A stretch of DNA of 64,000 nucleotides, taken from contig NZ_JACIAH010000001.1 of assembly GCF_014194695.1 (NCBI RefSeq), positions 248,001 to 312,000 on the forward strand, given 5' to 3'. How positions within the stretch are numbered: position 1 is the first letter of the stretch; every line of letters begins with the position of its first letter. Source of the DNA: Rhizobium sp. BK399 (GTDB lineage Bacteria; Pseudomonadota; Alphaproteobacteria; Rhizobiales; Rhizobiaceae). The notes under the pieces were generated by a model that worked only from the letters and a program-made list of their open reading frames with translations, did no database searches and was not told the DNA's origin. The position numbers and the translations under genes were made by a program. Shown here piece after piece: positions 18,057 to 27,068 of this stretch.

Positions 18057-18556
18057 AAGCGCTGTCGATGGCTGTTTTTATTGCAGCCGCCGTGCTGACG
18101 GGATGCCAGCGAGAGACCGACAAGCTGGTCGAGATCAGCGGTCGCGTCTTCGTTTTCAACTATCGGATCGCGGTTGCGACCTATGTCGTGACCTTGAACA
18201 AGAAGGCGCCGATTCCGGAAGGCACGGTCGCCATCGCGGAATTCGAAAACCCGGCGGGCGGCGACGTGCTGGTCACCAACGAGAAGGTCTATCCGTTCTG
18301 GGACAAGATCACGCTGCAAAGCCCCGCGCTTCATTGCGTCAAGAAGGATAAGCCCTACGCCGTGAACGTTCGCTTGGTCGATGCCAAGGGAGAGACCTTG
18401 CAGAGCCTGAAGACCGAGGTGATCTCCAGCCTCGACCAGTCGGTCATGCCGGGCAAGCCACTCGTTGTCGGGCCACTCTATACGAAGAACCCCGAGGTCT
18501 TCAAACCGGATGGCAGCGTGGACTACGACTCTGCCGCCACCTGCCCTTCAACGTAA
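18053..18556 (+). CDS. Putative lipoprotein, unknown function
   Basis: The 167-residue protein starts MKALSMAVFIAAAVLTGCQRE. The hydrophobic stretch and LTGC look like a lipoprotein signal with Cys18 as the lipidated residue. The mature part (SGRVFVFNYRIAVATYVVTL, then VAIAEFENPAGGDVLV) appears to be a beta-rich domain with two further cysteines, in ALHCVKK and near the C-terminus (ATCPST). I do not recognise the family. Its start overlaps the CGNR gene, so the two are probably co-translated and may sense or support the same process. Confidence 0.75.
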   Translation: MKALSMAVFIAAAVLTGCQRETDKLVEISGRVFVFNYRIAVATYVVTLNKKAPIPEGTVAIAEFENPAGGDVLVTNEKVYPFWDKITLQSPALHCVKKDKPYAVNVRLVDAKGETLQSLKTEVISSLDQSVMPGKPLVVGPLYTKNPEVFKPDGSVDYDSAATCPST

Positions 18557-18583
18557 AAAAGCCGGAGCAGAGCCCCGGCTTTC
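18555..18583. terminator. Bidirectional terminator between lipoprotein gene and ndk
   Basis: AAAGCCGG (18558-18565) pairs with CCGGCTTT (18575-18582). The run of six A on the left becomes a U-tract for the minus-strand ndk transcript, and the TTTC on the right serves the plus-strand lipoprotein gene less well. Confidence 0.75.
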
Positions 18584-18626
18584 AGAGTCAATTCAATGGC
18601 TTCAGCGGTATCGCTGAGAGCCTGAA

Positions 18627-19049
18627 TCAGCCGACGATTTCGGTGTCGGAGAACCAGTACTTGATTTCCTGTGCAGCGGTTTCCGGAGCGTCCGAGCCGT
18701 GAACCGAGTTCTCGCCGATCGACAGGGCGTGAACCTTGCGGATCGTGCCTTCGTCAGCGTTTGCCGGGTTGGTCGCACCCATGATTTCGCGGTTCTTCAG
18801 GATGGCGCCCTCGCCTTCCAGAACCTGAACGATGGTCGGGCCAGAGGTCATGCCTTCAACCAGTTCGCCGAAGAAGGGGCGTTCCTTGTGAACGGCGTAG
18901 AAGCCTTCGGCTTCGCGCTTGCTCATCCAGACGCGCTTGGAGGCGACGACGCGCAGGCCGGCATCCTCGAGCATCTTGGTGATAGCGCCCGTCAGGTTGC
19001 GCTTCGTTGCGTCCGGCTTGATCATCGAGAAAGTGCGTTCAATCGCCAT
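18627..19049 (-). CDS. ndk: Nucleoside diphosphate kinase
   Basis: Ndk interconverts NTPs and NDPs through a phosphohistidine intermediate. The 140-residue product matches the family length. The active-site His is H117 in NSVHGSD; KPDATKR and [15 protein letters not shown] are conserved segments. The start at 19049 ([13 protein letters not shown]) is the family start; an upstream frame from 19115 adds a non-conserved leader. The gene stands alone on the minus strand, and its terminator lies at 18555-18583. Confidence 0.97.
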   Translation of the reverse strand: MAIERTFSMIKPDATKRNLTGAITKMLEDAGLRVVASKRVWMSKREAEGFYAVHKERPFFGELVEGMTSGPTIVQVLEGEGAILKNREIMGATNPANADEGTIRKVHALSIGENSVHGSDAPETAAQEIKYWFSDTEIVG

Positions 19050-19386
19050 GGGTCGAATTCCTTTATTTCGTGGGAAAAGTGGGCGGTGTTTACCCGCCTG
19101 ATAGCCCGAAAACAAGTGGGCACAGGCAATTTCACGCGGCTGTCATGCAACGATTGCCTCACGTCGAGCGAAAGCCACTCCTCCGCCCGCGCGATAACGC
19201 TGCCGCTTCGATGAACATCAAACGTCCGCCAGGACAGTAAATGTCTGTTGGATACGCTCCATTAACCGCGTTTCACTGTTCAGCAGCGTAATTCAACTAC
19301 AAACGACCGAGCTTAAGCTATTTTTAGCGCGCTAGTTGCATAGAGAAACCAAACGCCGATGCCAAAGTCGGAGCGAGGGGAACGTC
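19050..19386. other. 337-bp intergenic region between ndk and the GGDEF gene
   Basis: No gene was found. It holds the 5' region of ndk and of the divergent GGDEF gene. Visible items are a GGCGG...CCGCC inverted repeat just upstream of ndk, and near the GGDEF gene two palindromes, AGCTTAAGCT (19310-19319) and TAGCGCGCTA (19325-19334), separated by TATTTT. No clear promoter or ncRNA was identified. Confidence 0.5.
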
Positions 19387-20439
19387 ATGCGAACTGCGCC
19401 AAACTCACAGGTACAACGAGAAGCAGCACAGCGCCCGGCCGCCGCCCCGACCGATCTTCAGCGGATCGCCCAGCATATGACCCGGCTTGCAATCGCCGGC
19501 CTGCCACGTAACTACGAACTCCTGCATGAGGCGATCATCGGCCAGAACGCCGCCCTCGCACAGGATATCGCCGCGCTCGGACCGAGCCCGCGGCAGGCCT
19601 CGCTCGATGAAATCGGCCTGAAGTATCGGCTCGTCAGCCATTGCGGTCTCGCAAGCGAGATTTCGCATGCCGAAACAAGCAGGATGCTGCGTGATGCGGC
19701 GGATAGACTTTCGGACAGCTTGCGCCAGAAGCAGGCCTTCCTGCGCGCGGCGGAGAGGACGCTTCAATCGATAGCGGGGAATGCCGACCAAAACCTTGGC
19801 GCGATCATGAGCGAGATGGAGTACCTGTCGACCTCTCTCTCCAACGTCCTGGCTTCCGAAAAGGATATCGAGGCCCGGCTGAAAAGCGACGTCGAACGCC
19901 TGGAGGCGATCGAGCTTGGTATCGCAGCGGCTCACTCAGCATCGGCAACGGACAAGCTGACCGGAATCCCCAACCGCATCGCCCTCAACAAAGCGATCGC
20001 CGATCTCTACGACCGGGAAGAAGGCGCCGCCGGCAGCGCCCTCATCATGGTCGACGTTGACGACTTCAAGGCATTCAACAGCCGCTACGGTACACAGGTT
20101 GGAACGCGAGTGCTGAAGAAGCTTGCTGATCTCTTCCGAAAGTCGATCAAGAAGAACGATCTTGTTGCACGGATCGATGGCGACGAATTTGCTTTCCTGT
20201 TTGCCAATGTCGGCATGCAGGAGGCTCTTGCGATTGCCGATCGCCTCCGAGCCTCGGTGGAAGACCACATGACGTTCGCGGCATCCGACAACACTGCCTC
20301 GGCCGGGCTTACAATTTCGCTCGGGATCGCCTTGAGCGCCGACGCAACGACGGCATCGCAGTTGCAGGCAAATGCACGCGTCGCGCTCCACGCCGCTCAG
20401 TCAAATCGCCGGCAGCCCGTGCAAGCCTTCGGTCGGTGA
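19387..20439 (+). CDS. Diguanylate-cyclase-like protein with DGDEF variant motif
   Basis: This 350-residue protein has an N-terminal helical region of about 180 residues without a recognised sensor domain, then a GGDEF domain (TDKLTGIPNRIALNKAI onward). The signature is DGDEF (residues 264-268) instead of GGDEF, and the I-site position holds KKND (255-258) rather than RxxD. It may still make cyclic di-GMP, or act as a receptor or inactive scaffold; sequence alone does not settle this. No transmembrane segment was seen. The start at 19387 has AGGGGAACGTC upstream. Confidence 0.85.
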   Translation: MRTAPNSQVQREAAQRPAAAPTDLQRIAQHMTRLAIAGLPRNYELLHEAIIGQNAALAQDIAALGPSPRQASLDEIGLKYRLVSHCGLASEISHAETSRMLRDAADRLSDSLRQKQAFLRAAERTLQSIAGNADQNLGAIMSEMEYLSTSLSNVLASEKDIEARLKSDVERLEAIELGIAAAHSASATDKLTGIPNRIALNKAIADLYDREEGAAGSALIMVDVDDFKAFNSRYGTQVGTRVLKKLADLFRKSIKKNDLVARIDGDEFAFLFANVGMQEALAIADRLRASVEDHMTFAASDNTASAGLTISLGIALSADATTASQLQANARVALHAAQSNRRQPVQAFGR

Positions 20440-20486
20440 GCCACAGGCTCTTGCGCTGATCACGGCTTTCGGCCAAAACGCCGGCC

Positions 20487-22370
20487 ATGATCACGATTTC
20501 CGACATCTCCGCACGTATTGCCGGCCGACTGCTTCTCGATCACGCCAGCGTTTCGCTGCCAGCCGGCACGAAGGCAGGTCTTGTCGGTCGCAACGGCGCG
20601 GGTAAATCCACGCTATTTCGGGTGATTACCGGCGATCTGGCCGCGGAGAGCGGCTCCGTCTCGATCCCGAAGAATACGCGCATCGGACAGGTCGCGCAGG
20701 AAGCACCGGGAACGGAAGACGCGCTGATCGAAATCGTGTTGGCCGCGGACAAGGAGCGCTCAGCGCTGCTGGCGGAGGCGGAAAGCGCCACCGATCCCCA
20801 TCGCATCGCGGAAATCCAGATGCGGCTGGTGGATATCGATGCGCATTCCGCGGAGGCCCGTGCTGCCAGCATTCTGGCGGGCCTCGGCTTCGATCAGGAA
20901 GCGCAGTCGCGGTCGGCCTCCTCCTTTTCGGGCGGTTGGCGAATGCGCGTCGCTCTCGCTGCGGTTCTGTTCTCCGAGCCGGACCTGCTGCTTCTCGACG
21001 AGCCGACCAACTATCTCGACCTCGAAGGCACCTTGTGGCTTGAGGATTATGTACGTCGCTATCCGCACACGGTCATCGTCATCAGCCACGACCGCGATCT
21101 CCTGAACAACGCGGTCAACGCGATCGTTCATCTCGACCAGAAGAAGCTGACCTTCTATCGCGGCGGCTACGACCAGTTCGAGAGGCAGAAGGCCGAAGCG
21201 GACGAGTTGCAGACGAAGGCGCGGGTGAAGAACGAGGCAGCCCGCAAACACCTGCAGAGCTTCATCGACCGCTTCAAGGCAAAGGCCTCCAAGGCACGCC
21301 AGGCACAGAGCCGCGTCAAGGCACTCGAGCGCATGGGAACGGTAGCCGCCGTCATCGAGGATCACGTCCAGCCGATCACCTTCCCCGAGCCGGAAAAGCA
21401 ACCTGCCTCCCCCATCGTCGCCATCAGCGGCGGCGCTGTCGGCTACGAACCTGGCAAGCCCATCTTGAAGGGGCTCAATCTGCGGATCGACAATGACGAT
21501 CGTATCGCGTTGCTCGGCTCCAACGGCAACGGCAAGTCCACTTTCGCCAAATTCATTTCCGGTCGCTTGGCGGCGGAGGCAGGCGAGGTCAAGCTCGCTC
21601 CCAACCTCAAGATCGGCTTCTTCGCGCAACACCAGCTCGACGATCTGATCCCGGACCAGTCGCCGGTCGAGCATGTACGTCGCCTGATGTTGGACGCGCC
21701 CGAAGCAAAGGTGCGGGCGCGTGTCGCCCAGATGGGCCTCGCGACGGAGAAGATGTCGACTGCGGCAAAGGATCTCTCCGGCGGCGAGAAGGCGCGCCTG
21801 CTGATGGGGCTCGCTGCCTTCCACGCGCCCAATCTCCTGATCCTCGACGAACCAACGAACCACCTCGACATCGACAGCCGGCGAGCGCTCATCGAGGCGC
21901 TGAACGATTACGAAGGCGCGGTCATTCTGATTTCGCACGATCGCCACCTTATCGAGGCGACTGTCGATCGGTTGTGGCTCGTCAACAAGGGCACGGTCAC
22001 GACCTTCGAAGGCGATATGGATGAATACCGCGACCTCGTTGTCGCATCTGGCAGGAAGAAGGACGAGAAACCCCAGCTTGCGGAAGAGTCCGCCTCGAAG
22101 GCGGACCAGCGCAAGCTGAACGCCGAAAAGCGCGCATCGCTCGCGCCGCTCAAGAAAAAGATCAACGAAATCGAATCCTTAACCGGCAAGCTGGAGAAAC
22201 AGATTCAGGCGCTTGATGCGGAACTTGCGGATCCCCTGCTCTATGAAAGAGCGCCTGCGAAGGCTGCGGAGAAGGCCAAGCAGCGCGGTGAGGCTGCCGC
22301 AAAGCTTGCCGCCGCCGAGGAGCAGTGGCTCGAGCTCTCTTCAGAATACGAAGACGCTATGGCGGGATAG
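20487..22370 (+). CDS. ABC-F family ATPase (Uup/YheS-like)
   Basis: The 627-residue soluble protein has two ABC domains with no membrane segment. The first Walker A is GRNGAGKST at residues 34-42, its signature FSGGWRMRVALA and Walker B LLLLDEPTNYLDLEG; the second has GSNGNGKST, LSGGEKARLL and LILDEPTNHLDI. An arm/linker of about 80 residues joins them, and a coiled-coil-like C-terminal tail (rich in Lys, Ala and Glu) follows. ABC-F proteins act on the ribosome; the particular member cannot be fixed here. ATG at 20487 follows a 47-bp gap from the GGDEF gene. Confidence 0.92.
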   Translation: MITISDISARIAGRLLLDHASVSLPAGTKAGLVGRNGAGKSTLFRVITGDLAAESGSVSIPKNTRIGQVAQEAPGTEDALIEIVLAADKERSALLAEAESATDPHRIAEIQMRLVDIDAHSAEARAASILAGLGFDQEAQSRSASSFSGGWRMRVALAAVLFSEPDLLLLDEPTNYLDLEGTLWLEDYVRRYPHTVIVISHDRDLLNNAVNAIVHLDQKKLTFYRGGYDQFERQKAEADELQTKARVKNEAARKHLQSFIDRFKAKASKARQAQSRVKALERMGTVAAVIEDHVQPITFPEPEKQPASPIVAISGGAVGYEPGKPILKGLNLRIDNDDRIALLGSNGNGKSTFAKFISGRLAAEAGEVKLAPNLKIGFFAQHQLDDLIPDQSPVEHVRRLMLDAPEAKVRARVAQMGLATEKMSTAAKDLSGGEKARLLMGLAAFHAPNLLILDEPTNHLDIDSRRALIEALNDYEGAVILISHDRHLIEATVDRLWLVNKGTVTTFEGDMDEYRDLVVASGRKKDEKPQLAEESASKADQRKLNAEKRASLAPLKKKINEIESLTGKLEKQIQALDAELADPLLYERAPAKAAEKAKQRGEAAAKLAAAEEQWLELSSEYEDAMAG

Positions 22371-22441
22371 CCACAGCTCTTTGTCAAGGCTCGTCGGACC
22401 CCGCACTATTCAGTGCATTGCAAAGCGATCGAAACCGATCG

Positions 22442-22449
22442 TTAACCAT
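22442..22449 (+). promoter_or_regulatory. TTAACCAT box, candidate CtrA half-site
   Basis: TTAACCAT lies 50 bp upstream of the polysaccharide-deacetylase start, in an AT-rich gap of 128 bp. It matches the half-site also seen as an inverted repeat at 12155-12175. A CTCAACA/TGTTGAG hairpin (22465-22491) lies between it and the start codon. Confidence 0.35.
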
Positions 22450-22498
22450 AATCATAAAGGTTGTCTCAACATTCATTACTGATTTGTTGAGCCCTTTC

Positions 22499-23326
22499 AT
22501 GCATCGCGTCGCCTTCCTTTCCGGTCTCATCTTGAGCGTGGCCCTCGCCGGCTGCCAATCTGCCAGGCGGACTGCGCCCGATACCACGATCAAAACCTCC
22601 TCAATTGTCGCGCCGGAAGGCCAGATCTCGGAAACCGAAGGTAGCCCCCTCCAAATGTCTCGCGATAGTCTCCAGCATCACCTTGCTGGTCGAACGCTGA
22701 CGGTCGCCTCCATCCATGATCTGCGCCTTGAGGACAAGGAAGTCATCCTCAGCTTCGACGACGGCCCGATTCCCGGCCGCACGGACCGTGTCCTTGCGAC
22801 GCTGGATCAGTTCGGCGTCAAAGGCGCATTCATGATGGTCGGCGAAATGGCGGAGTTACATCCGGAACTCGCCCGCAGGGTCGCTATGGAAGGCAACGCG
22901 ATCGGCAGCCACACCTACCGACACGAGAACCTGGCGGCGCTGACCTTCGACATGGCGATGAAGGAGATTACCCGGGGCGAAGCCGCTGTCACCAGGGCGA
23001 CGGGAGTCGAGGTCAACTTCTTCCGCTTTCCATATCTTGCCGACAGCCACCAGCTTCGTGCCGCCGTTGCAATGCGCGATATGGTCGTGATGGATGTCGA
23101 CGTGGACAGCAAGGATTACTTCAGCACATCGCCTGCCGCCGTGACCAAGCGGACGATGGACCTGCTGCACAAGCGGGGACGCGGCATCATTCTCATGCAC
23201 GACATCCACAATCGCACGGCGACCATGCTGCCGACACTGCTTTCAAGGCTCGAGGTCGAGGGGTATAAGGTTGTAACGCTGCAATTCAAGAAGCCGACTG
23301 CCCCCGCCGAGATGGCGTCTCTTTGA
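22499..23326 (+). CDS. Polysaccharide deacetylase family lipoprotein
   Basis: The 275-residue protein has a lipoprotein signal ending LAGCQS, with Cys19 as the lipidation site. After a linker, the NodB-homology domain begins with VILSFDDGPIPGRTD (D87, D88). The metal ligands are in GSHTYRH (H138, H142), and MDVDVDSKDY and GIILMHDIH complete the active site. The enzyme presumably removes acetyl groups from a cell-wall or surface polysaccharide. The ATG at 22499 was chosen so that the lipobox sits at the right distance; no good ribosome-binding site is visible. A hairpin and TTAACCAT box lie upstream. Confidence 0.88.
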   Translation: MHRVAFLSGLILSVALAGCQSARRTAPDTTIKTSSIVAPEGQISETEGSPLQMSRDSLQHHLAGRTLTVASIHDLRLEDKEVILSFDDGPIPGRTDRVLATLDQFGVKGAFMMVGEMAELHPELARRVAMEGNAIGSHTYRHENLAALTFDMAMKEITRGEAAVTRATGVEVNFFRFPYLADSHQLRAAVAMRDMVVMDVDVDSKDYFSTSPAAVTKRTMDLLHKRGRGIILMHDIHNRTATMLPTLLSRLEVEGYKVVTLQFKKPTAPAEMASL

Positions 23327-23421
23327 TAGACCATCGACGCTTGCCCGCCAGTTTGTTTCTGCTAAAACAGGCGCAAAATAAGTCATACTTTTGAGCGAAA
23401 CACCGAATGCGAGCCACCAGC

Positions 23422-24348
23422 ATGTCACCTATCAACCTCGCCATCGTCGGCGTCGGCAAGATCGTCCGCGACCAGCACCTTCCTTCGATCGCCAAGAATT
23501 CCGACTTCAAGCTCGTAGCCACGGCAAGCCGTCACGGCACCGTCGAGGGCATCGAGAGTTTCACGACGATCGATGCGATGCTCGACGCCGTCCCTGATAT
23601 CGATGCGGTTTCGCTCTGCATGCCGCCGCAGTATCGCTACGAAGCGGCACATAAGGCACTTTCGGCCGGCAAGCATGTGTTCCTCGAGAAGCCCCCGGGC
23701 GCCACCTTGAGCGAAGTGGCCGATCTCGAAAGCCTCGCTGCAAGCAAGGGCGTTTCGCTGTTTGCCAGTTGGCATTCGCGCTATGCGGCTGCTGTCGAGG
23801 CCACGAAGTCCTTCCTGGCTTCGACGACCATCAACAAGGTCCACGTCATCTGGAAGGAAGACGTTCGCCACTGGCATCCGAACCAGGAATGGATCTGGCA
23901 GGCCGGCGGTCTCGGCGTTTTCGATCCGGGCATCAACGCCCTGTCGATCGTCACTCACATTCTGCCGAAGGCGATCTTCCTGACCGGCGCAACACTTGAA
24001 TTCCCGGAAAATCGCGACGCGCCGATCGCCGCTGATCTGCATTTCAAGAATGCCGATGGCGTGCCTGTTCATGGCGAATTCGACTGGCGACAGACGGGCA
24101 AGCAGAGCTGGGATATCCTTGCGGATACCGCGGCCGGCCACATGGAACTGGCAGAGGGCGGCTCCAAGCTCTCAATCAACGGTGAACTGAAGTTTTCCGC
24201 TCCCGAAGAGGAGTATCCGGCGCTCTACCGCCGATTCGCGGAAATCGTCAAAGCCGGCAAGTCGGATGTCGACCTCGCGCCGCTTCGGCACGTCGCCGAT
24301 GCCTTCATGCTCGGCAAGCGCAAGTTCGTCGAGGCTTTCTACGATTGA
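23422..24348 (+). CDS. gal: Gfo/Idh/MocA oxidoreductase, D-galactose 1-dehydrogenase-like
   Basis: This 308-residue NAD(P)-dependent oxidoreductase begins with a Rossmann motif (INLAIVGVGKIVRDQHLPSI). It contains CMPPQYRYEAAHKALSAGKH and EKPPGATLSEVADLESL, the dinucleotide- and sugar-binding EKP signature of the family. The C-terminal domain fits D-galactose 1-dehydrogenases, which turn galactose to galactonolactone. From memory, a sinorhizobial gene called gal sits in a similar neighbourhood. Two ATGs are possible: 23407 and 23422. I used 23422, which places the Rossmann strand directly at the start. Confidence 0.82.
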   Translation: MSPINLAIVGVGKIVRDQHLPSIAKNSDFKLVATASRHGTVEGIESFTTIDAMLDAVPDIDAVSLCMPPQYRYEAAHKALSAGKHVFLEKPPGATLSEVADLESLAASKGVSLFASWHSRYAAAVEATKSFLASTTINKVHVIWKEDVRHWHPNQEWIWQAGGLGVFDPGINALSIVTHILPKAIFLTGATLEFPENRDAPIAADLHFKNADGVPVHGEFDWRQTGKQSWDILADTAAGHMELAEGGSKLSINGELKFSAPEEEYPALYRRFAEIVKAGKSDVDLAPLRHVADAFMLGKRKFVEAFYD

Positions 24349-24357
24349 TTCAAGCAC

Positions 24358-24407
24358 GCCGAACCTCGTGATATTGTGAAGTCTCACGGTCTTCAGGGAG
24401 GTTCGGC
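24358..24407 (+). promoter_or_regulatory. Inverted repeat covering the grpB-like ribosome-binding site
   Basis: GCCGAACCTC at 24358-24367 is the exact reverse complement of GAGGTTCGGC at 24398-24407. The right arm covers most of the GGGAGG ribosome-binding site (24396-24401) and ends at the base before the ATG. The 30-nt loop can form a small GTGA/TCAC hairpin. It could mask translation initiation or terminate the upstream gene. Confidence 0.5.
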
Positions 24408-24953
24408 ATGCGAGACGATCCGGCTTACGGCCTTGGCTTGAAGAATTTGACGGTTTCGCTGGCCGAGCCCAATGCCTTTTGGGAGCGAGCCTATGCCAGC
24501 GAAGCGCATGCCATCGGCCAAGCACTCGGCGGCGCGGTAATCGAGATTCAACATGTCGGCAGCACAGCCATTCCCGGCATCAAGGCAAAGCCTATCATCG
24601 ACATCGCTGTAGGTGTTAAGCACCTCGACGACGGTCTGGGCTGCATCGACGCCATGAAAGCAATCGGCTATGACTATGCCGGTAACGACATTGTCCCCAA
24701 CGACCACATTTTCGGTCGTGGCGTCACGGATGAGAGCCGCACCCATCTGGTCCATGTCGTGGAGCATCGTGGGGATAACTGGAACCGCATGATCGCTTTT
24801 CGCGACGCCCTGCGCAGCGATATCCGGCTCGCACGCGCCTACGAGCAGCTCAAGGTTGGGTTGGCTAGCGAGCATGCGGAGAGGCGCGCGGAATATACCA
24901 AGGCAAAGCGGGACTTCATTGACAACGTCCTGATGGCTTCCGGCCTACGCTAG
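24408..24953 (+). CDS. GrpB family protein, nucleotidyltransferase-like
   Basis: The 181-residue protein belongs to the GrpB (UPF0157) family. The conserved IQHVGSTAIPGIKAKPIIDIAVGVK around residues 45-70 resembles a nucleotidyltransferase active site (HxGSTA with downstream Asp). LVHVVEHRGDNWNRMIAFRDALR is also conserved. The biochemical function is not established. The start at 24408 follows GGGAGG; the inverted repeat before it is described separately. Its stop lies 2 bp from the convergent holC. Confidence 0.88.
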   Translation: MRDDPAYGLGLKNLTVSLAEPNAFWERAYASEAHAIGQALGGAVIEIQHVGSTAIPGIKAKPIIDIAVGVKHLDDGLGCIDAMKAIGYDYAGNDIVPNDHIFGRGVTDESRTHLVHVVEHRGDNWNRMIAFRDALRSDIRLARAYEQLKVGLASEHAERRAEYTKAKRDFIDNVLMASGLR

Positions 24954-24954
24954 T

Positions 24955-25404
24955 TCAAGCCTTCTTCTCCCATCGACGCTCCGGCGTCTGCTGCCAGTAT
25001 GTCAGGCTGTGCCCCTCGCCTTTCAGCTTCTTCCACTGCGCGCGGGCAGCCTCAAGCTGCTCCTGGTCATAACCATCGAACATGAAGACAATCCGCTGGT
25101 AAGAATCAACAGCAGGCGGCTCTGCGCCATCGACGATAAATCGCACCGTCGCAGCATTGGCGTTTCCTTCGGAGATCGTGAGGAGAACTGGCTGATTTGC
25201 CGCCATGTCCCCCTCATCCGTGCCATGCGGCAAGAAACTATCCTCGCGAAATGTCCAGAGATGCTGATCGAGGAAATCGCGCCGCGCAGCATCCTTCAAC
25301 TGGATGGAGACCCGCCAGCCGCGCTCGACGCTTTTTTCGAGCAGCGGCGGGAGGGCATCTTCCAGCTTCGATTCCGTAAGGTGATAGAACAGGACTTCCG
25401 TCAT
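24955..25404 (-). CDS. holC: DNA polymerase III subunit chi
   Basis: HolC is the chi subunit of the clamp-loader complex, which links to single-strand-binding protein. The 149-residue protein begins [21 protein letters not shown] and contains [30 protein letters not shown], the usual chi layout. Its start overlaps the pepA stop by 4 bp, so it is co-transcribed with pepA, as in many proteobacteria. Confidence 0.93.
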   Translation of the reverse strand: MTEVLFYHLTESKLEDALPPLLEKSVERGWRVSIQLKDAARRDFLDQHLWTFREDSFLPHGTDEGDMAANQPVLLTISEGNANAATVRFIVDGAEPPAVDSYQRIVFMFDGYDQEQLEAARAQWKKLKGEGHSLTYWQQTPERRWEKKA

Positions 25405-26894
25405 GACTCGTAGTTGGTGCGCACCAGCTCGTCGAGTAGCCGCACGCCGTAGCCGGATCCCCAGGACTGATTGATCTCATCCTGCGGCGAACCCATGGCG
25501 GTTCCCGCAATGTCGAGATGCGCCCAGGGCGTGTCTTGCACGAACCGCTTGAGAAAATGGGCCGCGGTGATCGAACCCGCATGTCGACCGCCTGTGTTTT
25601 TCATGTCGGCAAACTTGCTGTCGATCATCTTGTCGTATTCTTTGCCGAGCGGCATGCGCCAGAGCTTTTCGCTGGTTTTCAGGCCAGCGGCTGTCAGTTG
25701 GGCCGAGAGCTCGTCGTCGTTCGAGAACAGACCGGCATGGACATTGCCGAGTGCAACAAGAATGGCGCCCGTCAATGTCGCCAGGTTGATCATGAACTTC
25801 GGCTTGAATCGGTCGTTGCAATACCAGAGGGCATCACAGAGCACGAGCCTGCCCTCCGCATCCGTATTGATCACCTCGATCGTCTGGCCCGACATGGACG
25901 TAACGATATCACCGGGACGCTGTGCGTTTCCGTCGGGCATGTTCTCCACCAGGCCGATGATTCCCACCACGTTCACGGCCGCCTTGCGGGCAGCGAGCAC
26001 GTGCATCAGACCGGTGACGGCTGCGGCACCGCCCATATCGCCCTTCATTTCTTCCATGCCGGCCGCGGGCTTGATCGAGATGCCGCCGGTGTCGAAAACC
26101 ACGCCCTTGCCGATGAAGGCAATTGGGCTCTCTCCACTCTTGCCGCCCCTCCACTGCATGATTGCCAACCGCGGAGGCCTCACCGACCCCTGCGCAACGC
26201 CCAACAGCGCGCCCATGCCAAGCGTCTGCATTTCCTTCTCGGTGAGGATTTCGACCTCGACGCCGAGCTTTTCCAGTTCGCTTGCCTTGGCGGCGAACTC
26301 CACCGGCCCCAGGACGTTCGGCGGCTCGTTCACCAGATCGCGAGCCAGGTTGACGCCGGCGGCAACGGCTTCCGAAACCTTGAATGCCTTTGCTGCATCC
26401 GCTGCATTTGCCGTAACAATGGTCACGGCGACCTGCCCATTGCGGCCGTTGCTGTCCTCGTCCTTCTTCTTCGTCTTGTAGGTATCGAAACTATAGGCGC
26501 GCAAAAGCATGCCAAGCGCAAAGTCCGCAGCCTCTTTCGCGCCAACGCCGACGCCTGGCGCATCGACGAAGATAACCACCTTTTCGGCCTTCTTGATCTT
26601 GGAGGCGGCGACGCCACCCGCCTTCAACCAATCGTGAGCAGTGAGTTCCTCCGGCTTGCCGAGGCCAACGACGAAGAGCCGCTCCGCTGCTGAACCTTCC
26701 GGTGCAACGAGATCCAATACGGTCGTCGGCTTGGCAGAAAACGCTGCGATCTTTGCGGCCCTGGCGATCACACCGGCGGGATCTGCGATCTTGGCCCCTG
26801 CGGCACGATCCGAACCGCTTCCCTGCAGCAGCACCGCATATCCCCCGGCGATCTCGGCGGTTGTCACAAATGAAACATCGAACTTGGCTGACAT
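25401..26894 (-). CDS. pepA: Leucyl aminopeptidase (M17 family)
   Basis: PepA cleaves N-terminal residues, preferring leucine, using two divalent metals. The 497-residue protein has the metal-binding [15 protein letters not shown] and [16 protein letters not shown], the M17 signature, as well as NNPPNV-like sequence [13 protein letters not shown]. The N-terminal 170 residues form the regulatory or DNA-interaction domain of the family. It starts at 26894, divergent from the PAP2 gene by 174 bp, and is coupled to holC. Confidence 0.96.
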   Translation of the reverse strand: MSAKFDVSFVTTAEIAGGYAVLLQGSGSDRAAGAKIADPAGVIARAAKIAAFSAKPTTVLDLVAPEGSAAERLFVVGLGKPEELTAHDWLKAGGVAASKIKKAEKVVIFVDAPGVGVGAKEAADFALGMLLRAYSFDTYKTKKKDEDSNGRNGQVAVTIVTANAADAAKAFKVSEAVAAGVNLARDLVNEPPNVLGPVEFAAKASELEKLGVEVEILTEKEMQTLGMGALLGVAQGSVRPPRLAIMQWRGGKSGESPIAFIGKGVVFDTGGISIKPAAGMEEMKGDMGGAAAVTGLMHVLAARKAAVNVVGIIGLVENMPDGNAQRPGDIVTSMSGQTIEVINTDAEGRLVLCDALWYCNDRFKPKFMINLATLTGAILVALGNVHAGLFSNDDELSAQLTAAGLKTSEKLWRMPLGKEYDKMIDSKFADMKNTGGRHAGSITAAHFLKRFVQDTPWAHLDIAGTAMGSPQDEINQSWGSGYGVRLLDELVRTNYES

Positions 26895-27068
26895 ATCTTC
26901 TCCAGTGGGATTTTCCTAAATCCGCTCCATCCGATCATTTCGAGTTTCATCCTCGAAGACAAGCCTTGGCCCGACGACATGGCTGTTGACCAACCCTGAC
27001 CTCGTTAACCGGATGTCATCTTCGCCGCATATTCCTCCCGTCGTATTGAGTCTACAGGAAACGCAAGA

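Noticed and set aside
20760..21947. A 395-codon minus-strand frame inside the ABC-F gene
   Set aside because: The plus-strand ABC-F protein has complete ATPase motifs; the antisense frame has none.
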